The position numbers were made by a program, and so were the translations under genes. The notes beneath the pieces were generated by a model, which saw nothing but the letters and a program-made list of their open reading frames with translations, was not told where the DNA came from and did no database searches. Below are positions 8,317-16,413 of a DNA stretch of 64,000 bases, one piece after another. The DNA comes from Bacillus taeanensis. Its GTDB lineage: Bacteria > Bacillota > Bacilli > Bacillales > UBA6769. The stretch spans positions 51,629-115,628 of the forward strand of contig NZ_QOCW01000013.1 of assembly GCF_003318295.1 (NCBI RefSeq), given 5' to 3'. How positions within the stretch are numbered: position 1 is the stretch's first letter; every line of letters starts with the position of its first letter.

Positions 8317-8562
8317 TTAATATTGAATAGTAGGCTGTGGATTTACAATATTAGGGCTAAAAATTGGTGTATCAAATAGATCATTGTCAATTACAGTATT
8401 TAAGTTATTAGTCGCAACAACAAATCCAATCGGCACGCCAGCAGCAAAATTATTTTTCCCTTGCCATGACCAATCTTGTTGGTTGTTTTGACCAGTCGCA
8501 ATAGTAGCATTTTCATTAATTGCATTTACTGCAATTTGATTAAACACAACTGATACCGGCAT
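8317..8562 (-). CDS. GerPA/GerPF-like spore protein (81 aa)
   Basis: First gene of the minus-strand GerP-like pair. It starts MPVSVVFNQIAVNAINENAT, has a G-Q-N turn and GKNNFAAGVPIGFV (about 35-48), then VIDNDLFDTPIFSPN. This resembles the end of GerPA, where a Thr/Asn stretch is followed by an acidic D.D motif. GGGAGGG at 8570-8576 serves as ribosome binding site. It is the family member here that looks most like canonical GerPA/GerPF, although the GD of the central motif is replaced by GF. Spore location is inferred from family membership and neighbours. Confidence 0.62.
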   Translation of the reverse strand: MPVSVVFNQIAVNAINENATIATGQNNQQDWSWQGKNNFAAGVPIGFVVATNNLNTVIDNDLFDTPIFSPNIVNPQPTIQY

Positions 8563-8706
8563 AAAGTTCCCTCCCTATAAACCTCTGTATTTTTACACTA
8601 TTCTTCTATTATCTAAAAGGTGCAGGCACTTCTATCTAAGCTATTACGAAATAAAAGGACTCACTTATAAAAAAGAAATTTTTATTAACTAAAAAACTCA
8701 AAGAAG

Positions 8707-8744
8707 CTGACTTAAAGGGGCAAACCTTGATAAGTCAGTTTTTT
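8707..8744. terminator. Terminator-like hairpin next to the 39-aa gene
   Basis: CTGACTTA at 8707-8714 pairs perfectly with TAAGTCAG at 8731-8738, with an inner AAGG/CCTT extension. TTTTTT follows on the plus strand. On the minus strand a weaker U-rich tail lies a few bases on, so it can also end the small minus-strand gene. Confidence 0.65.
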
Positions 8745-8864
8745 CTATTTTGAATACGAAGAATTTTTTAGACGCTTTGCTTTTCGTTTATTCATTAGTT
8801 TTTTTGCAATTGGATAAAGAATTGGACCATACTTCACCGCAGCTTTTATTAACCGCTTCATCAT
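8745..8864 (-). CDS. Small basic protein, 39 aa, unknown
   Basis: Short reading frame starting with two Met codons, preceded by AGGAGGGA at good spacing (8869-8876). The product begins MMKRLIKAAVKYGPILYPIA and ends with a strongly basic half (KKLMNKRKAKRLKNSSYSK), giving about 13 Lys/Arg in 39 residues. The N-terminal half is amphipathic or weakly hydrophobic with Gly-Pro and Tyr-Pro kinks. I do not recognise a named family, although I recall similar short Bacillus hypotheticals. It stands alone between the GerP-like group and the sugar transporter and ends at the hairpin at 8707. The strong ribosome binding site is the main reason to call it real. Confidence 0.55.
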   Translation of the reverse strand: MMKRLIKAAVKYGPILYPIAKKLMNKRKAKRLKNSSYSK

Positions 8865-8982
8865 AAATCCCTCCTGTTTTCTTGCTCGTTATATTCCCGT
8901 TTTACAGCCATTAAAAACATAGAAGGTATCATTTAAATATCCGCCTCATCTATCATAAACGCAGCCATAAAAGATCATCATA

Positions 8983-9025
8983 AAAGGTGTAAAATTGTGA
9001 AGGGGTCAAAATTTTATACCTTTTT
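8983..9025. repeat. Imperfect inverted repeat with T-run upstream of the sugar operon
   Basis: The left arm at 8983-8999 (AAAGGTGTAAAATTGTG) matches the inverse of 9007-9023 at 15 of 17 positions. The loop is AAGGGGT, and TTTTT ends the structure on the plus strand. No plus-strand gene precedes it, so a terminator role is unclear. It may be a mobile palindromic repeat. The GGGGTC in the centre recalls the core of the palindrome at 1226-1272. Confidence 0.5.
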
Positions 9026-9064
9026 AGTCAATCTAACCCCCTCTTCATTGCATAAGCTATCCCT

Positions 9065-9090
9065 TATAATTAAAACTGAAAGCGATTACA
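9065..9090 (+). promoter_or_regulatory. Promoter -10 region and CcpA cre site of the sugar transport operon
   Basis: TGAAAGCGATTACA at 9077-9090 fits the cre consensus TGWNANCGNTNWCA at every position. It lies immediately downstream of TATAAT at 9065-9070, so it covers the likely transcription start. CcpA binding there would block transcription when glucose is present. The -35 is weak (TCTTCA at 9042-9047 has 17-base spacing), which suggests activation, probably by the response regulator encoded at 14200. Confidence 0.75.
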
Positions 9091-9108
9091 AATAGGTGGT
9101 GAGCAAAG

Positions 9109-10071
9109 ATGAAATCTGAAGCATTAAAAGCGTCAACTCACAGTGAAACAAAACAACTTAAGAATAAAGACGAAGCGGCAAAAAAGGCAAAACGAAAACA
9201 CAAACTGAAAAATTTCCTTACGTATTCAGCATTTGTTGGACCAGCGTTATTATTTTTCCTTGTCATTCAAATCATTCCGTTTCTAATGGGTGTATATTAT
9301 TCATTTACATCTTGGAATGGAGTAAGCACAACGATTGAATGGATAGGTTTTCAAAACTACATTCAAATTTTTACAAATGATCCGAAGTTTTTTGATTCCT
9401 TTATGTTTACAACGAAATTTATGTTTGCAGCAGTTGTGATTAGTAACCTAATTGGGTTTAGCTTAGCCCTCCTTCTAAATCAAGCATTAAAAACGCGCAA
9501 CATTTTACGTACGGCCTTTTTTATTCCAAACGTTATTGGCGGACTATTACTAGGATTTATTTGGCAGTTTATTTTTGTAAAAGGATTTGCGGCAGTTGGA
9601 AAAATGACCGATATTGCCTTCTTTCAGCTTCCATGGCTCGGAGATACGAAAACAGCTTTCTGGGGAATTGTCATCGTATTCGCATGGCAAATTAGCGGAT
9701 ATATGATGATTATTTATATCGCAGCCTTACAAGGTGTTGATAATTCTCTTTTAGAAGCAGCTAGAATTGACGGAGCAAACAATTTTACAATCCTAACAAA
9801 AATTATTATTCCATTAATTATCCCGGCGTTTACAATTTGTTTCTTCTTAACGATTTCAATGGCATTTAAAATCTTTGACTTGAACCTTTCATTAACAGGC
9901 GGCGGACCGTTTAACTCGACTCAGTCTGTAGCAATTAATATTTACCAAGAAGCATTCCAAAACAACCGATATGGACTAGGAACAGCTAAGTCAATTCTAT
10001 TCTTTATCGTTGTAGTAATCTTTACAACAATTCAAGTAATGGTTACAAAGAAAAAAGAGGTGGAAGCATAA
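9109..10071 (+). CDS. Carbohydrate ABC transporter permease, MalF/UgpA type
   Basis: Inner half of a sugar importer of the CUT1 class. The protein is 320 residues with a basic, Lys-rich cytoplasmic start (1-35) and six predicted membrane segments. The cytoplasmic EAA loop that contacts the ATPase is EAARIDGANNFTILTKIIIPLI (about 220-241). GTGGTGAG precedes the start. It overlaps the next permease gene by one base, and the two should form a heterodimer. No ATPase gene is present in the cluster. Bacillus CUT1 systems often borrow a shared ATPase (MsmX), which is the likely case here. Substrate cannot be read from the sequence. Confidence 0.9.
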   Translation: MKSEALKASTHSETKQLKNKDEAAKKAKRKHKLKNFLTYSAFVGPALLFFLVIQIIPFLMGVYYSFTSWNGVSTTIEWIGFQNYIQIFTNDPKFFDSFMFTTKFMFAAVVISNLIGFSLALLLNQALKTRNILRTAFFIPNVIGGLLLGFIWQFIFVKGFAAVGKMTDIAFFQLPWLGDTKTAFWGIVIVFAWQISGYMMIIYIAALQGVDNSLLEAARIDGANNFTILTKIIIPLIIPAFTICFFLTISMAFKIFDLNLSLTGGGPFNSTQSVAINIYQEAFQNNRYGLGTAKSILFFIVVVIFTTIQVMVTKKKEVEA

Positions 10072-10898
10072 TGGGTGAAAAATATACAAAAACCACATTT
10101 ATATTAGAAATTTTAGGGATTTTGATCGCGATCCTATTCTTGATTCCCTTCTATTTTGTACTTGTAAATTCTGTAAAAAGCTTTTCAGCGATCTTAATTG
10201 ATGCAGCAGCATTACCGAAAGAAATTTTATTTTCAAACTTTACGAAAGTGTGGGACATTATTAACTTTCCGAAAGTATTCTGGAATTCACTAATTATTAC
10301 GGTATGTAGTAATATCGGCCTTGTAATCATTAGTTCCATGGCTGCATGGAAAATGGTGAGAACCCCTGGCAAATTTAATAAAATTTTATTTATCTTTTTC
10401 GTATCAGCGATGGTTATTCCATTCCAAACAGTGATGATCCCACTGATGAAGCTTGGTGGAATGCTCGGCATTACAAACAGCATTCCAGGACTTATTATGA
10501 TGTACTTTGGTTTTGGTGTACCACTATCATTATTTCTTTATCACGGTTTTGTGAAAACAGTTCCACTTGAAATTGAAGAATCAGCAAGAATTGATGGATG
10601 CAGTCAGTTCGGGGTATTTTGGAGAATTGTCTTTCCACTATTAAAACCAATTACAGTAACGGTTGTCATTTTAAACACACTTTGGATTTGGAATGATTTC
10701 TTATTACCGCTTCTTGTTCTGCAAGATCCAGAATTAAGAACAATTCCACTTGCAACAAGCTCATTTTTTGCTCAATATACAAAACAATGGGATATGGGAC
10801 TTGCTGCGCTTGTATTAGGTATTACACCGATTATTATTTTCTTCTTATTCTTACAAAAACACATTATTAAAGGAATCGCTGCTGGTTCAATTAAATAA
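10071..10898 (+). CDS. Carbohydrate ABC transporter permease, MalG type
   Basis: Partner permease of 275 residues with six membrane segments. The EAA loop is EESARIDGCSQFGVFWRIVFPLLKP (about 165-189), normal for the MalG branch. The start shares its A with the stop of the MalF-type gene, so translation is coupled. The binding-protein gene follows after 124 bases. That gap holds a weak cre-like element (TGTAAGCGATTGCT at 10901-10914, two mismatches) and possibly its own promoter. No sugar-degrading enzyme is encoded nearby, so the imported sugar is probably processed by enzymes elsewhere. Confidence 0.9.
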   Translation: MGEKYTKTTFILEILGILIAILFLIPFYFVLVNSVKSFSAILIDAAALPKEILFSNFTKVWDIINFPKVFWNSLIITVCSNIGLVIISSMAAWKMVRTPGKFNKILFIFFVSAMVIPFQTVMIPLMKLGGMLGITNSIPGLIMMYFGFGVPLSLFLYHGFVKTVPLEIEESARIDGCSQFGVFWRIVFPLLKPITVTVVILNTLWIWNDFLLPLLVLQDPELRTIPLATSSFFAQYTKQWDMGLAALVLGITPIIIFFLFLQKHIIKGIAAGSIK

Positions 10899-11022
10899 TT
10901 TGTAAGCGATTGCTGACTCTAAAACTTGATCACGTTATCAACTTTTGTATCCTTTTTAATCAAAGAGATACGAAAATAAAATAGCACTACTATATAAAAC
11001 ATCATTAGGGAGGTTAATTTTT

Positions 11023-12303
11023 ATGAAACGCTTGTTAATGCTTGGTTTATCACTTGCTTTAATGGTTGGAATCTTTGCCGGATGTTCTGGCGGCGAAGAA
11101 GCATCCGATACTAATAAAGACGCTGGTGCAGATGGCGATGTTGTCACACTTGATATGTTTCAATTCAAAGTTGAAATTGCGGATCAAATGCAGGCTATGA
11201 TTGATGAATTTGAAAAAGAACACCCAAACATTCAAGTAAATCTTGAAACAGTTGGCGGCGGCGCTGACTATGGTGCGGCATTAAAATCAAAAGTAGCATC
11301 AGGTGAAACACCAGATATTTTTAACAATGGTGGGTTTAAAGAATTAGAGCTTTGGAAAGAGCATTTAGCAGATCTTTCTGATGAGCCTTGGGCTGAAAAC
11401 GTTCTTCCTATCGGTAAAGTTCCAATGACAGATGAAGACGGCAAGCTTTATGGTATGCCTGTAAACCTTGAAGGATATGGCTTTATTTATAACAAAGATT
11501 TATTTGAAAAAGCTGGCATTACTGAAAAACCAACAACAATTTCTGAGCTTAAAGATGCGGCTAAGAAACTTGAAGCTGCGGGTATCATTCCTTTTGCAGC
11601 AGGATATGGTGAATGGTGGGTTATCGGTCAGCACTTATTAAACATTCCATTCGCACAGCAGGGAGATTCTGAAGCATTTATTAAAGGATTATATGACGGT
11701 TCAACAACAATCACTGGAAATGAACAATTTAAAAACTTTAAAGAAGTATTAGATACAGAAATTAAATTCTCTAATGATAATCCATTAACAACAGATTACA
11801 ACACACAAGTTACACTATTTGCAGCTGGTGAAGCAGCAATGCTTCAGCAAGGTAACTGGACAGAAAACATGATTTATGAGATTAACCCTGACATCAACAT
11901 GGGCTTCTTACCAATTCCTCTTAGCGATGATAAAGCTGATGCAGACCGTTTACCTGTAGGAGTTCCTAATAACTGGGTACTTAACAAAAACTCTGAGCAT
12001 CTTGAAGAAGCAAAAACATTCTTAAACTGGATGGTATCTTCTGAAACTGGTAAACGTTACATTACAGAAGAATTTAAATTCATCCCAGCGTTTGATAACA
12101 TTGAACCAGCTGGATTAGGTGCTCTTGGCGAAGACATCTTAGCATACTCAAAAGACGAGCAAACAATTCCTTGGACTTGGTTCAGATGGCCGGATGGTGC
12201 AAACAAAGAGTTTGCTGCAGCAATCCAAGAATATGCTGCTGGCCAAATTGATTACGATACGCTTCTTGAAAAGCTTCAAACTTCTTGGGATAACTTAAAA
12301 TAA
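11023..12303 (+). CDS. Extracellular sugar-binding lipoprotein of the ABC transporter
   Basis: Family 1 solute-binding protein of 426 residues that captures the sugar outside the membrane and delivers it to the two permeases. A lipoprotein signal peptide ends in the lipobox FAGC with Cys at about residue 21. It is followed by an acidic linker (GGEEASDTNKDAGADGD). The mature part has typical elements: FEKEHPNIQVN, GETPDIF, and AAGEAAMLQQGNWTENM (about 267-283). GGGAGGT precedes the start. A strong terminator follows at 12323-12356, which should keep the binding protein more abundant than the kinase and regulator behind it. Ligand unknown. Confidence 0.92.
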   Translation: MKRLLMLGLSLALMVGIFAGCSGGEEASDTNKDAGADGDVVTLDMFQFKVEIADQMQAMIDEFEKEHPNIQVNLETVGGGADYGAALKSKVASGETPDIFNNGGFKELELWKEHLADLSDEPWAENVLPIGKVPMTDEDGKLYGMPVNLEGYGFIYNKDLFEKAGITEKPTTISELKDAAKKLEAAGIIPFAAGYGEWWVIGQHLLNIPFAQQGDSEAFIKGLYDGSTTITGNEQFKNFKEVLDTEIKFSNDNPLTTDYNTQVTLFAAGEAAMLQQGNWTENMIYEINPDINMGFLPIPLSDDKADADRLPVGVPNNWVLNKNSEHLEEAKTFLNWMVSSETGKRYITEEFKFIPAFDNIEPAGLGALGEDILAYSKDEQTIPWTWFRWPDGANKEFAAAIQEYAAGQIDYDTLLEKLQTSWDNLK

Positions 12304-12322
12304 TCGGTTATTAACTTATATG

Positions 12323-12357
12323 GAAAGCATGTTTATTATAAACATGCTTTCTATTTT
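12323..12357 (+). terminator. Terminator or attenuator between binding protein and kinase genes
   Basis: GAAAGCATGTTT (12323-12334) pairs with AAACATGCTTTC (12340-12351) over 12 perfect base pairs with a five-base loop, followed by TATTTTTAT. Some read-through would be needed for the sensor kinase unless it has its own promoter in the 12358-12394 gap. Confidence 0.85.
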
Positions 12358-12394
12358 TATCTTCTGTATACTGAGGAATTGAGGTGATTAGAAA

Positions 12395-14203
12395 GTGTTT
12401 AAAAATAATATTCGCAATAAGCTCATTCTTCTTTTACTTTTAGTAACCATTTTGCCATTTGGAAGTTCCATCATTCTCACCTATATGTATACGAAGGAAT
12501 CGTTAAAAGATCAAGCTATTCAAGAAAATATTAACCTTCTCTATCAAGGAAAAAGCAATTTTCAAACGTATCTTGAAGACATTCACGGCCTTGCTTTATC
12601 GATTTACAGTCAACCGAAATTTATGAACTTTTTGCGTTCTCCTTCTCAGGAAAATGATTATGTCACAATGGGAACAGTAAAAAATTTTATGCAAACTCTT
12701 TTGTATGTGGAAGAAAGTGTAGAACGAGTTTATATGCATATCGTGAAACAAAACAAATCGTTTTATGTTTCCAAAACATCTACAATGGTATTTGAAAAAA
12801 AGGAAAATATGAAAAACCAAAAAATTTATAATGAAATAAAAAGCAATCCTTCTCACCTGTATATTGAACCACTCCATTTTCAAGGTTCTTATGATCCACT
12901 TGAAAATAACACTGTACCAAAACAGGTGTTTACCGTACATCGCGCTATTATTAATATTCCTTCTGATGAAATCATTGGCTATATGTCAATTGATGTGTTA
13001 CCAGAAAAAGTGTTCGAGCTTAGTGAAAATCTCTTTAATAAAGAAACAGAAGAATTTTATATTTTAACACCAGATGGAGATATTTTTTATAACTCTCACA
13101 AAAATGCCTCAAATCCCGAGACGAACCAAGAGTGGATCTCAAAATTATTAGCAGCTTCAACAGAAAATGGGGCATTAGAATGGCAAGATAATACGTTTAA
13201 CGGCGTAATGATTTATGACCGCATCGCTCCTTCTCAAGGCGGCTGGGTGATCGTAAAACGCATTCCTTATACAACTTTATATGAAAGTGCTTTTAACGTA
13301 ACAAAGATGAATATTTTAATCGGTGTTTTCGTGTTAATTCTCGTTATTTTTGCAACATTGTTCGTTTCTTTTAAAATTACTTCCCCTATTCGAATATTGG
13401 TGAAAAATATTCAAGAAATTGAAGAAGGAAACATGAAAGTCCAGTTTAAATCATTAGGAAATGATGAGATTGGCGTGCTTGGTGAACGTTTTAAAAGAAT
13501 GATTGAAAAGATCAATCACTTAATTAACCGCGAATATAAGCTTGAAATTGAAAATAAAACCAATCAATTAAAAGTGCTCCAATCGCAAATTAATCCGCAT
13601 TTCCTATACAATACGTTGCAATCAATTGGGACAATTGCACTTAAAAATAAAGTACCTCAAATTTATACACTGATTACTCATCTTTCTCAAATTATGAGGT
13701 ATGGGATGAATATGCAGGAAGATATGGTTCCGTTAACAAAGGAAATTAATCACTCGAAAAGCTATTATTTATTGCAAAAAGAACGCTTTACCGATAGCCT
13801 TGACTATACCATTGATGTCGATGAAGACGTCATGCAAATTCTTGTTCCAAAAATGATTTTGCAGCCGCTCATTGAAAATTACTTTCAGCACGGCTTTGAT
13901 ATTCGCCAAGAAATAGGAAAAATTGAAATGAGAGGAAGAAAAATCAATAACTTTTTACTTATAAAAATTTGTGATAACGGGACAGGCATCCAAGAAGAAC
14001 GACTAGAAGAAATTCGACTTCATCTTGAAACGGGAAAACGAAGAAATGAAGCAGAACGAGAAAGCATTGGCTTAAAAAATGTTCACGATCGTTTAAAGCT
14101 TTACTACGGGGAAAGTGCTTCTTTAAACTTTTCCAATCGAGAAAGCGGCGGACTTTGTGTCATAATAAAAATTCCAATTAACGAGAAAGGCGGGGAACTA
14201 TGA
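12395..14203 (+). CDS. Sensor histidine kinase, YesM type
   Basis: Membrane sensor of 602 residues that probably detects the sugar or its binding protein. A membrane segment at about 8-30 is followed by a large extracellular sensing region (about 31-300), a second segment (about 305-328) and a HAMP linker (SPIRILVKNIQEIEEG). The phosphorylated His lies in INPHFLYNTLQS (about 402-413), the His_kinase type seen in YesM/LytS-like sensors. The ATP-binding part has N-box LIENYFQHG and G-box DNGTGI. The start is GTG with GAGGTGAT at 12381-12388. It overlaps the response regulator gene by four bases (ATGA). It follows the transporter, a common arrangement for CUT1 systems. Confidence 0.92.
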   Translation: MFKNNIRNKLILLLLLVTILPFGSSIILTYMYTKESLKDQAIQENINLLYQGKSNFQTYLEDIHGLALSIYSQPKFMNFLRSPSQENDYVTMGTVKNFMQTLLYVEESVERVYMHIVKQNKSFYVSKTSTMVFEKKENMKNQKIYNEIKSNPSHLYIEPLHFQGSYDPLENNTVPKQVFTVHRAIINIPSDEIIGYMSIDVLPEKVFELSENLFNKETEEFYILTPDGDIFYNSHKNASNPETNQEWISKLLAASTENGALEWQDNTFNGVMIYDRIAPSQGGWVIVKRIPYTTLYESAFNVTKMNILIGVFVLILVIFATLFVSFKITSPIRILVKNIQEIEEGNMKVQFKSLGNDEIGVLGERFKRMIEKINHLINREYKLEIENKTNQLKVLQSQINPHFLYNTLQSIGTIALKNKVPQIYTLITHLSQIMRYGMNMQEDMVPLTKEINHSKSYYLLQKERFTDSLDYTIDVDEDVMQILVPKMILQPLIENYFQHGFDIRQEIGKIEMRGRKINNFLLIKICDNGTGIQEERLEEIRLHLETGKRRNEAERESIGLKNVHDRLKLYYGESASLNFSNRESGGLCVIIKIPINEKGGEL

Positions 14204-15789
14204 AAGCAATTATCGTCGATGATGAAAAACACGTACGAGAAGGACTTTTACTGCTAGGCGACTTTGAAAGCTATGGAATCGAGACGATTTATGAAGCTGA
14301 AAATGGTGATCAAGCAATCGAGCTTATTTTACAGCATCGTCCTGAATTTATTTTTACAGATATGAGAATGCCAAAAAAAGATGGCATTGAACTGCTGAAA
14401 TGGATTCAGGAAGCTGACCTTCATAGTAAAACAATTGTAATCAGCGGCTATGATGACTTTCAATATATGCGCAGCGCTCTCTTTTACGGAAGTTTTGATT
14501 ATATATTAAAACCTATTGATCCAGATGTCCTTCATCAAACATTAGAAAAGGCTGTAAAGGAATGGAAAAAGCAGGATCTTGAACGACAGTCACTTTTAGA
14601 ACAAAATATCGTCATTAATGAAGTTAAACCCTTATATTGGAATCATTTCTTCTCAAAGCTTTTGCAGCAATCAACAATTTCAAGTTCGGAAATAGCTAAA
14701 ATAGAAAAGGAATTTCATGTTAACTTATGTAATGAACAGTGTACAATTGCACTAATTCCAATGAAAGTTATTATTAATAAACAGTTCCAAGGCGATGTAG
14801 ATCTTGCCTTTTTTACCGTATTAAATATTTGTAATGAAATGTTAAAAACCTCTCAAACCGGATTTGCATTTCGCAATATGAATAACGAATTTGAACTTAT
14901 TATTATTTTATGGAAACACAAAAATATCAATCAGCTTATTGAAGAAATTTTCTCTTCTATTTACCAATGTTTAAAAGTAAAATGTATGATTGCAGTTGGC
15001 CAAAAACATCCGGCTAATGGTGAATTAGTTCCTGCTTATCAATCAGCTGTTCACGTATTATTAAAGCATAATTTGTTAGAAAATAAAAAGTTAAACAAAA
15101 TTTATACAAAACAAGACCTAACATTACATCCCTTGACACACCTTTTAGATTATTCACAAGAAATTAAGTTAGCTGTCCAAAGTGCAAGTATTGAACAAGT
15201 TGATCAGACATTGCAAAAAATTTATCAACCATTTAAAAACCAACATTACTTATCACTCGAGCAGTTAAAAGTATGGGAAAATGAAATTGAACTTCTAAAA
15301 AATCACTGGTTAAAAGAATATGAAATTAGTGATCAGCCTTCTCTCTATAGAGGATTTGATTATTGGCTTGATAACGGTGATTTTTCATTTGAAAAATTTG
15401 AAGAAGAAAAACAAAAAGAATTTCACGATTTAATTAAAACACTGTATGATACTGAATATCGAAAAGAAAAAAACAGCATGCAGCAAATTGAAGAATACTT
15501 ACACAACCATTATCAAAAAGACATCAAGCTTCAAGAAATAGCCGATCAATTCTTTTTAAGCCGTGAATATATTTCAAGGAAATTCAAACAGGAATTTAAT
15601 GAAAATATTTCCGATTACATCATAAAAATACGCATTGAAAAAGCAAAAACACTACTGAAAAATCCGCATTTGAAAATCTATGAAATTGCTAATCAAATTG
15701 GCTATCAAGATGATAAATATTTTAGTAAAGTCTTTAAAAAAATGGTGGGATTTACACCTAATGAATATCGTAAAAAAGTAGACAATTAA
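14200..15789 (+). CDS. Response regulator with AraC-type DNA-binding domain, YesN type
   Basis: Partner of the preceding kinase, 529 residues. The receiver domain (1-120) shows VDDEKHVREG and the phospho-acceptor Asp in FTDMRMPKKDG (about 50-60), with the signalling Lys in YILKPID. A long middle region (about 130-420) has no recognised motif. The C-terminal 100 residues carry two helix-turn-helix units: LQEIADQFFLSREYISRKFKQE and YEIANQIGYQDDKYFSKVFKK. FTPNEYRK ends the domain. It likely activates the transporter promoter near 9065, whose poor -35 fits an activator-dependent promoter. A bidirectional hairpin at 15816-15847 follows. Confidence 0.92.
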   Translation: MKAIIVDDEKHVREGLLLLGDFESYGIETIYEAENGDQAIELILQHRPEFIFTDMRMPKKDGIELLKWIQEADLHSKTIVISGYDDFQYMRSALFYGSFDYILKPIDPDVLHQTLEKAVKEWKKQDLERQSLLEQNIVINEVKPLYWNHFFSKLLQQSTISSSEIAKIEKEFHVNLCNEQCTIALIPMKVIINKQFQGDVDLAFFTVLNICNEMLKTSQTGFAFRNMNNEFELIIILWKHKNINQLIEEIFSSIYQCLKVKCMIAVGQKHPANGELVPAYQSAVHVLLKHNLLENKKLNKIYTKQDLTLHPLTHLLDYSQEIKLAVQSASIEQVDQTLQKIYQPFKNQHYLSLEQLKVWENEIELLKNHWLKEYEISDQPSLYRGFDYWLDNGDFSFEKFEEEKQKEFHDLIKTLYDTEYRKEKNSMQQIEEYLHNHYQKDIKLQEIADQFFLSREYISRKFKQEFNENISDYIIKIRIEKAKTLLKNPHLKIYEIANQIGYQDDKYFSKVFKKMVGFTPNEYRKKVDN

Positions 15790-15815
15790 ATTCGAATTTT
15801 TGGATAACAGCTAAG

Positions 15816-15847
15816 AAGTCACTTTCACTTGATGTGGAAGTGACTTT
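15816..15847. terminator. Bidirectional terminator between response regulator and rlmH
   Basis: AAGTCACTTTCAC (15816-15828) pairs with GTGGAAGTGACTT (15834-15846), with one G-U. It lies between convergent stops at 15789 and 15852 and serves both. Confidence 0.75.
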
Positions 15848-15851
15848 ATGC

Positions 15852-16331
15852 TTACTTATGGTACGGTTCACCGCGATTAATCCGAAATGCCCTGTAAATC
15901 TGCTCAATTAAAACAAGTTTCATTAATTGATGGGGAAGCGTCATCTTTGAAAATGACAGCTCTTCATCAGCTCGTTTTAGAACCTCATCGCTTAAACCGA
16001 GCGATCCACCAATAATAAAGGCAACTTTGCTTTTTCCGTATGTTGCAAGCTGATCAAGCTTTTTAGCAAATTGCTCTGATGAATGCTGCTTGCCGTTAAT
16101 CGCAAGGGCAATGACATATGTATCTGGCGAAATTTTTGCCAAAATCCGCTCCCCTTCTTTTTGCTTTACTTCATTCATTTCTGCTTCACTTAATGTTTCA
16201 GGTGCTTTTTCATCGGGTATTTCAATAATGGTAAGCTTTGCATAAGGTCCGAGCCTTTTTTCATATTCGGCAATTCCTTGTTTTAAATATTTTTCTTTTA
16301 ATTTTCCAACTGAAATAATTGATAGATTCAT
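15852..16331 (-). CDS. rlmH: 23S rRNA (pseudouridine1915-N3)-methyltransferase RlmH
   Basis: Methylates pseudouridine 1915 in helix 69 of 23S rRNA; a SPOUT-class enzyme acting on 70S ribosomes. The product is 159 residues, the exact family length, when started at 16331. The upstream in-frame ATG at 16346 overlaps the ribosome binding site GGGGGAT and is rejected. Signature features are the knot region [19 protein letters not shown] (about 99-117) and the C-terminal [19 protein letters not shown]. This is B. subtilis YydA. The upstream 50 bases hold three DnaA boxes, discussed separately. Confidence 0.97.
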   Translation of the reverse strand: MNLSIISVGKLKEKYLKQGIAEYEKRLGPYAKLTIIEIPDEKAPETLSEAEMNEVKQKEGERILAKISPDTYVIALAINGKQHSSEQFAKKLDQLATYGKSKVAFIIGGSLGLSDEVLKRADEELSFSKMTLPHQLMKLVLIEQIYRAFRINRGEPYHK

Positions 16332-16355
16332 ACATTTATCCCCCAAAATCTAAAA

Positions 16356-16398
16356 CTATCCACAGAACTTATCCACATATACACAGCTTTTATCCACA
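16356..16398. promoter_or_regulatory. DnaA-box cluster upstream of rlmH
   Basis: Two perfect DnaA boxes TTATCCACA lie at 16369-16377 and 16390-16398. A one-mismatch box CTATCCACA lies at 16356-16364. All have the same orientation. I recall that in B. subtilis the intergenic region upstream of yydA (rlmH) is one of several reported DnaA-box clusters outside oriC, so the position appears conserved. Confidence 0.75.
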
Positions 16399-16413
16399 TC
16401 CTGTATGGGAATA

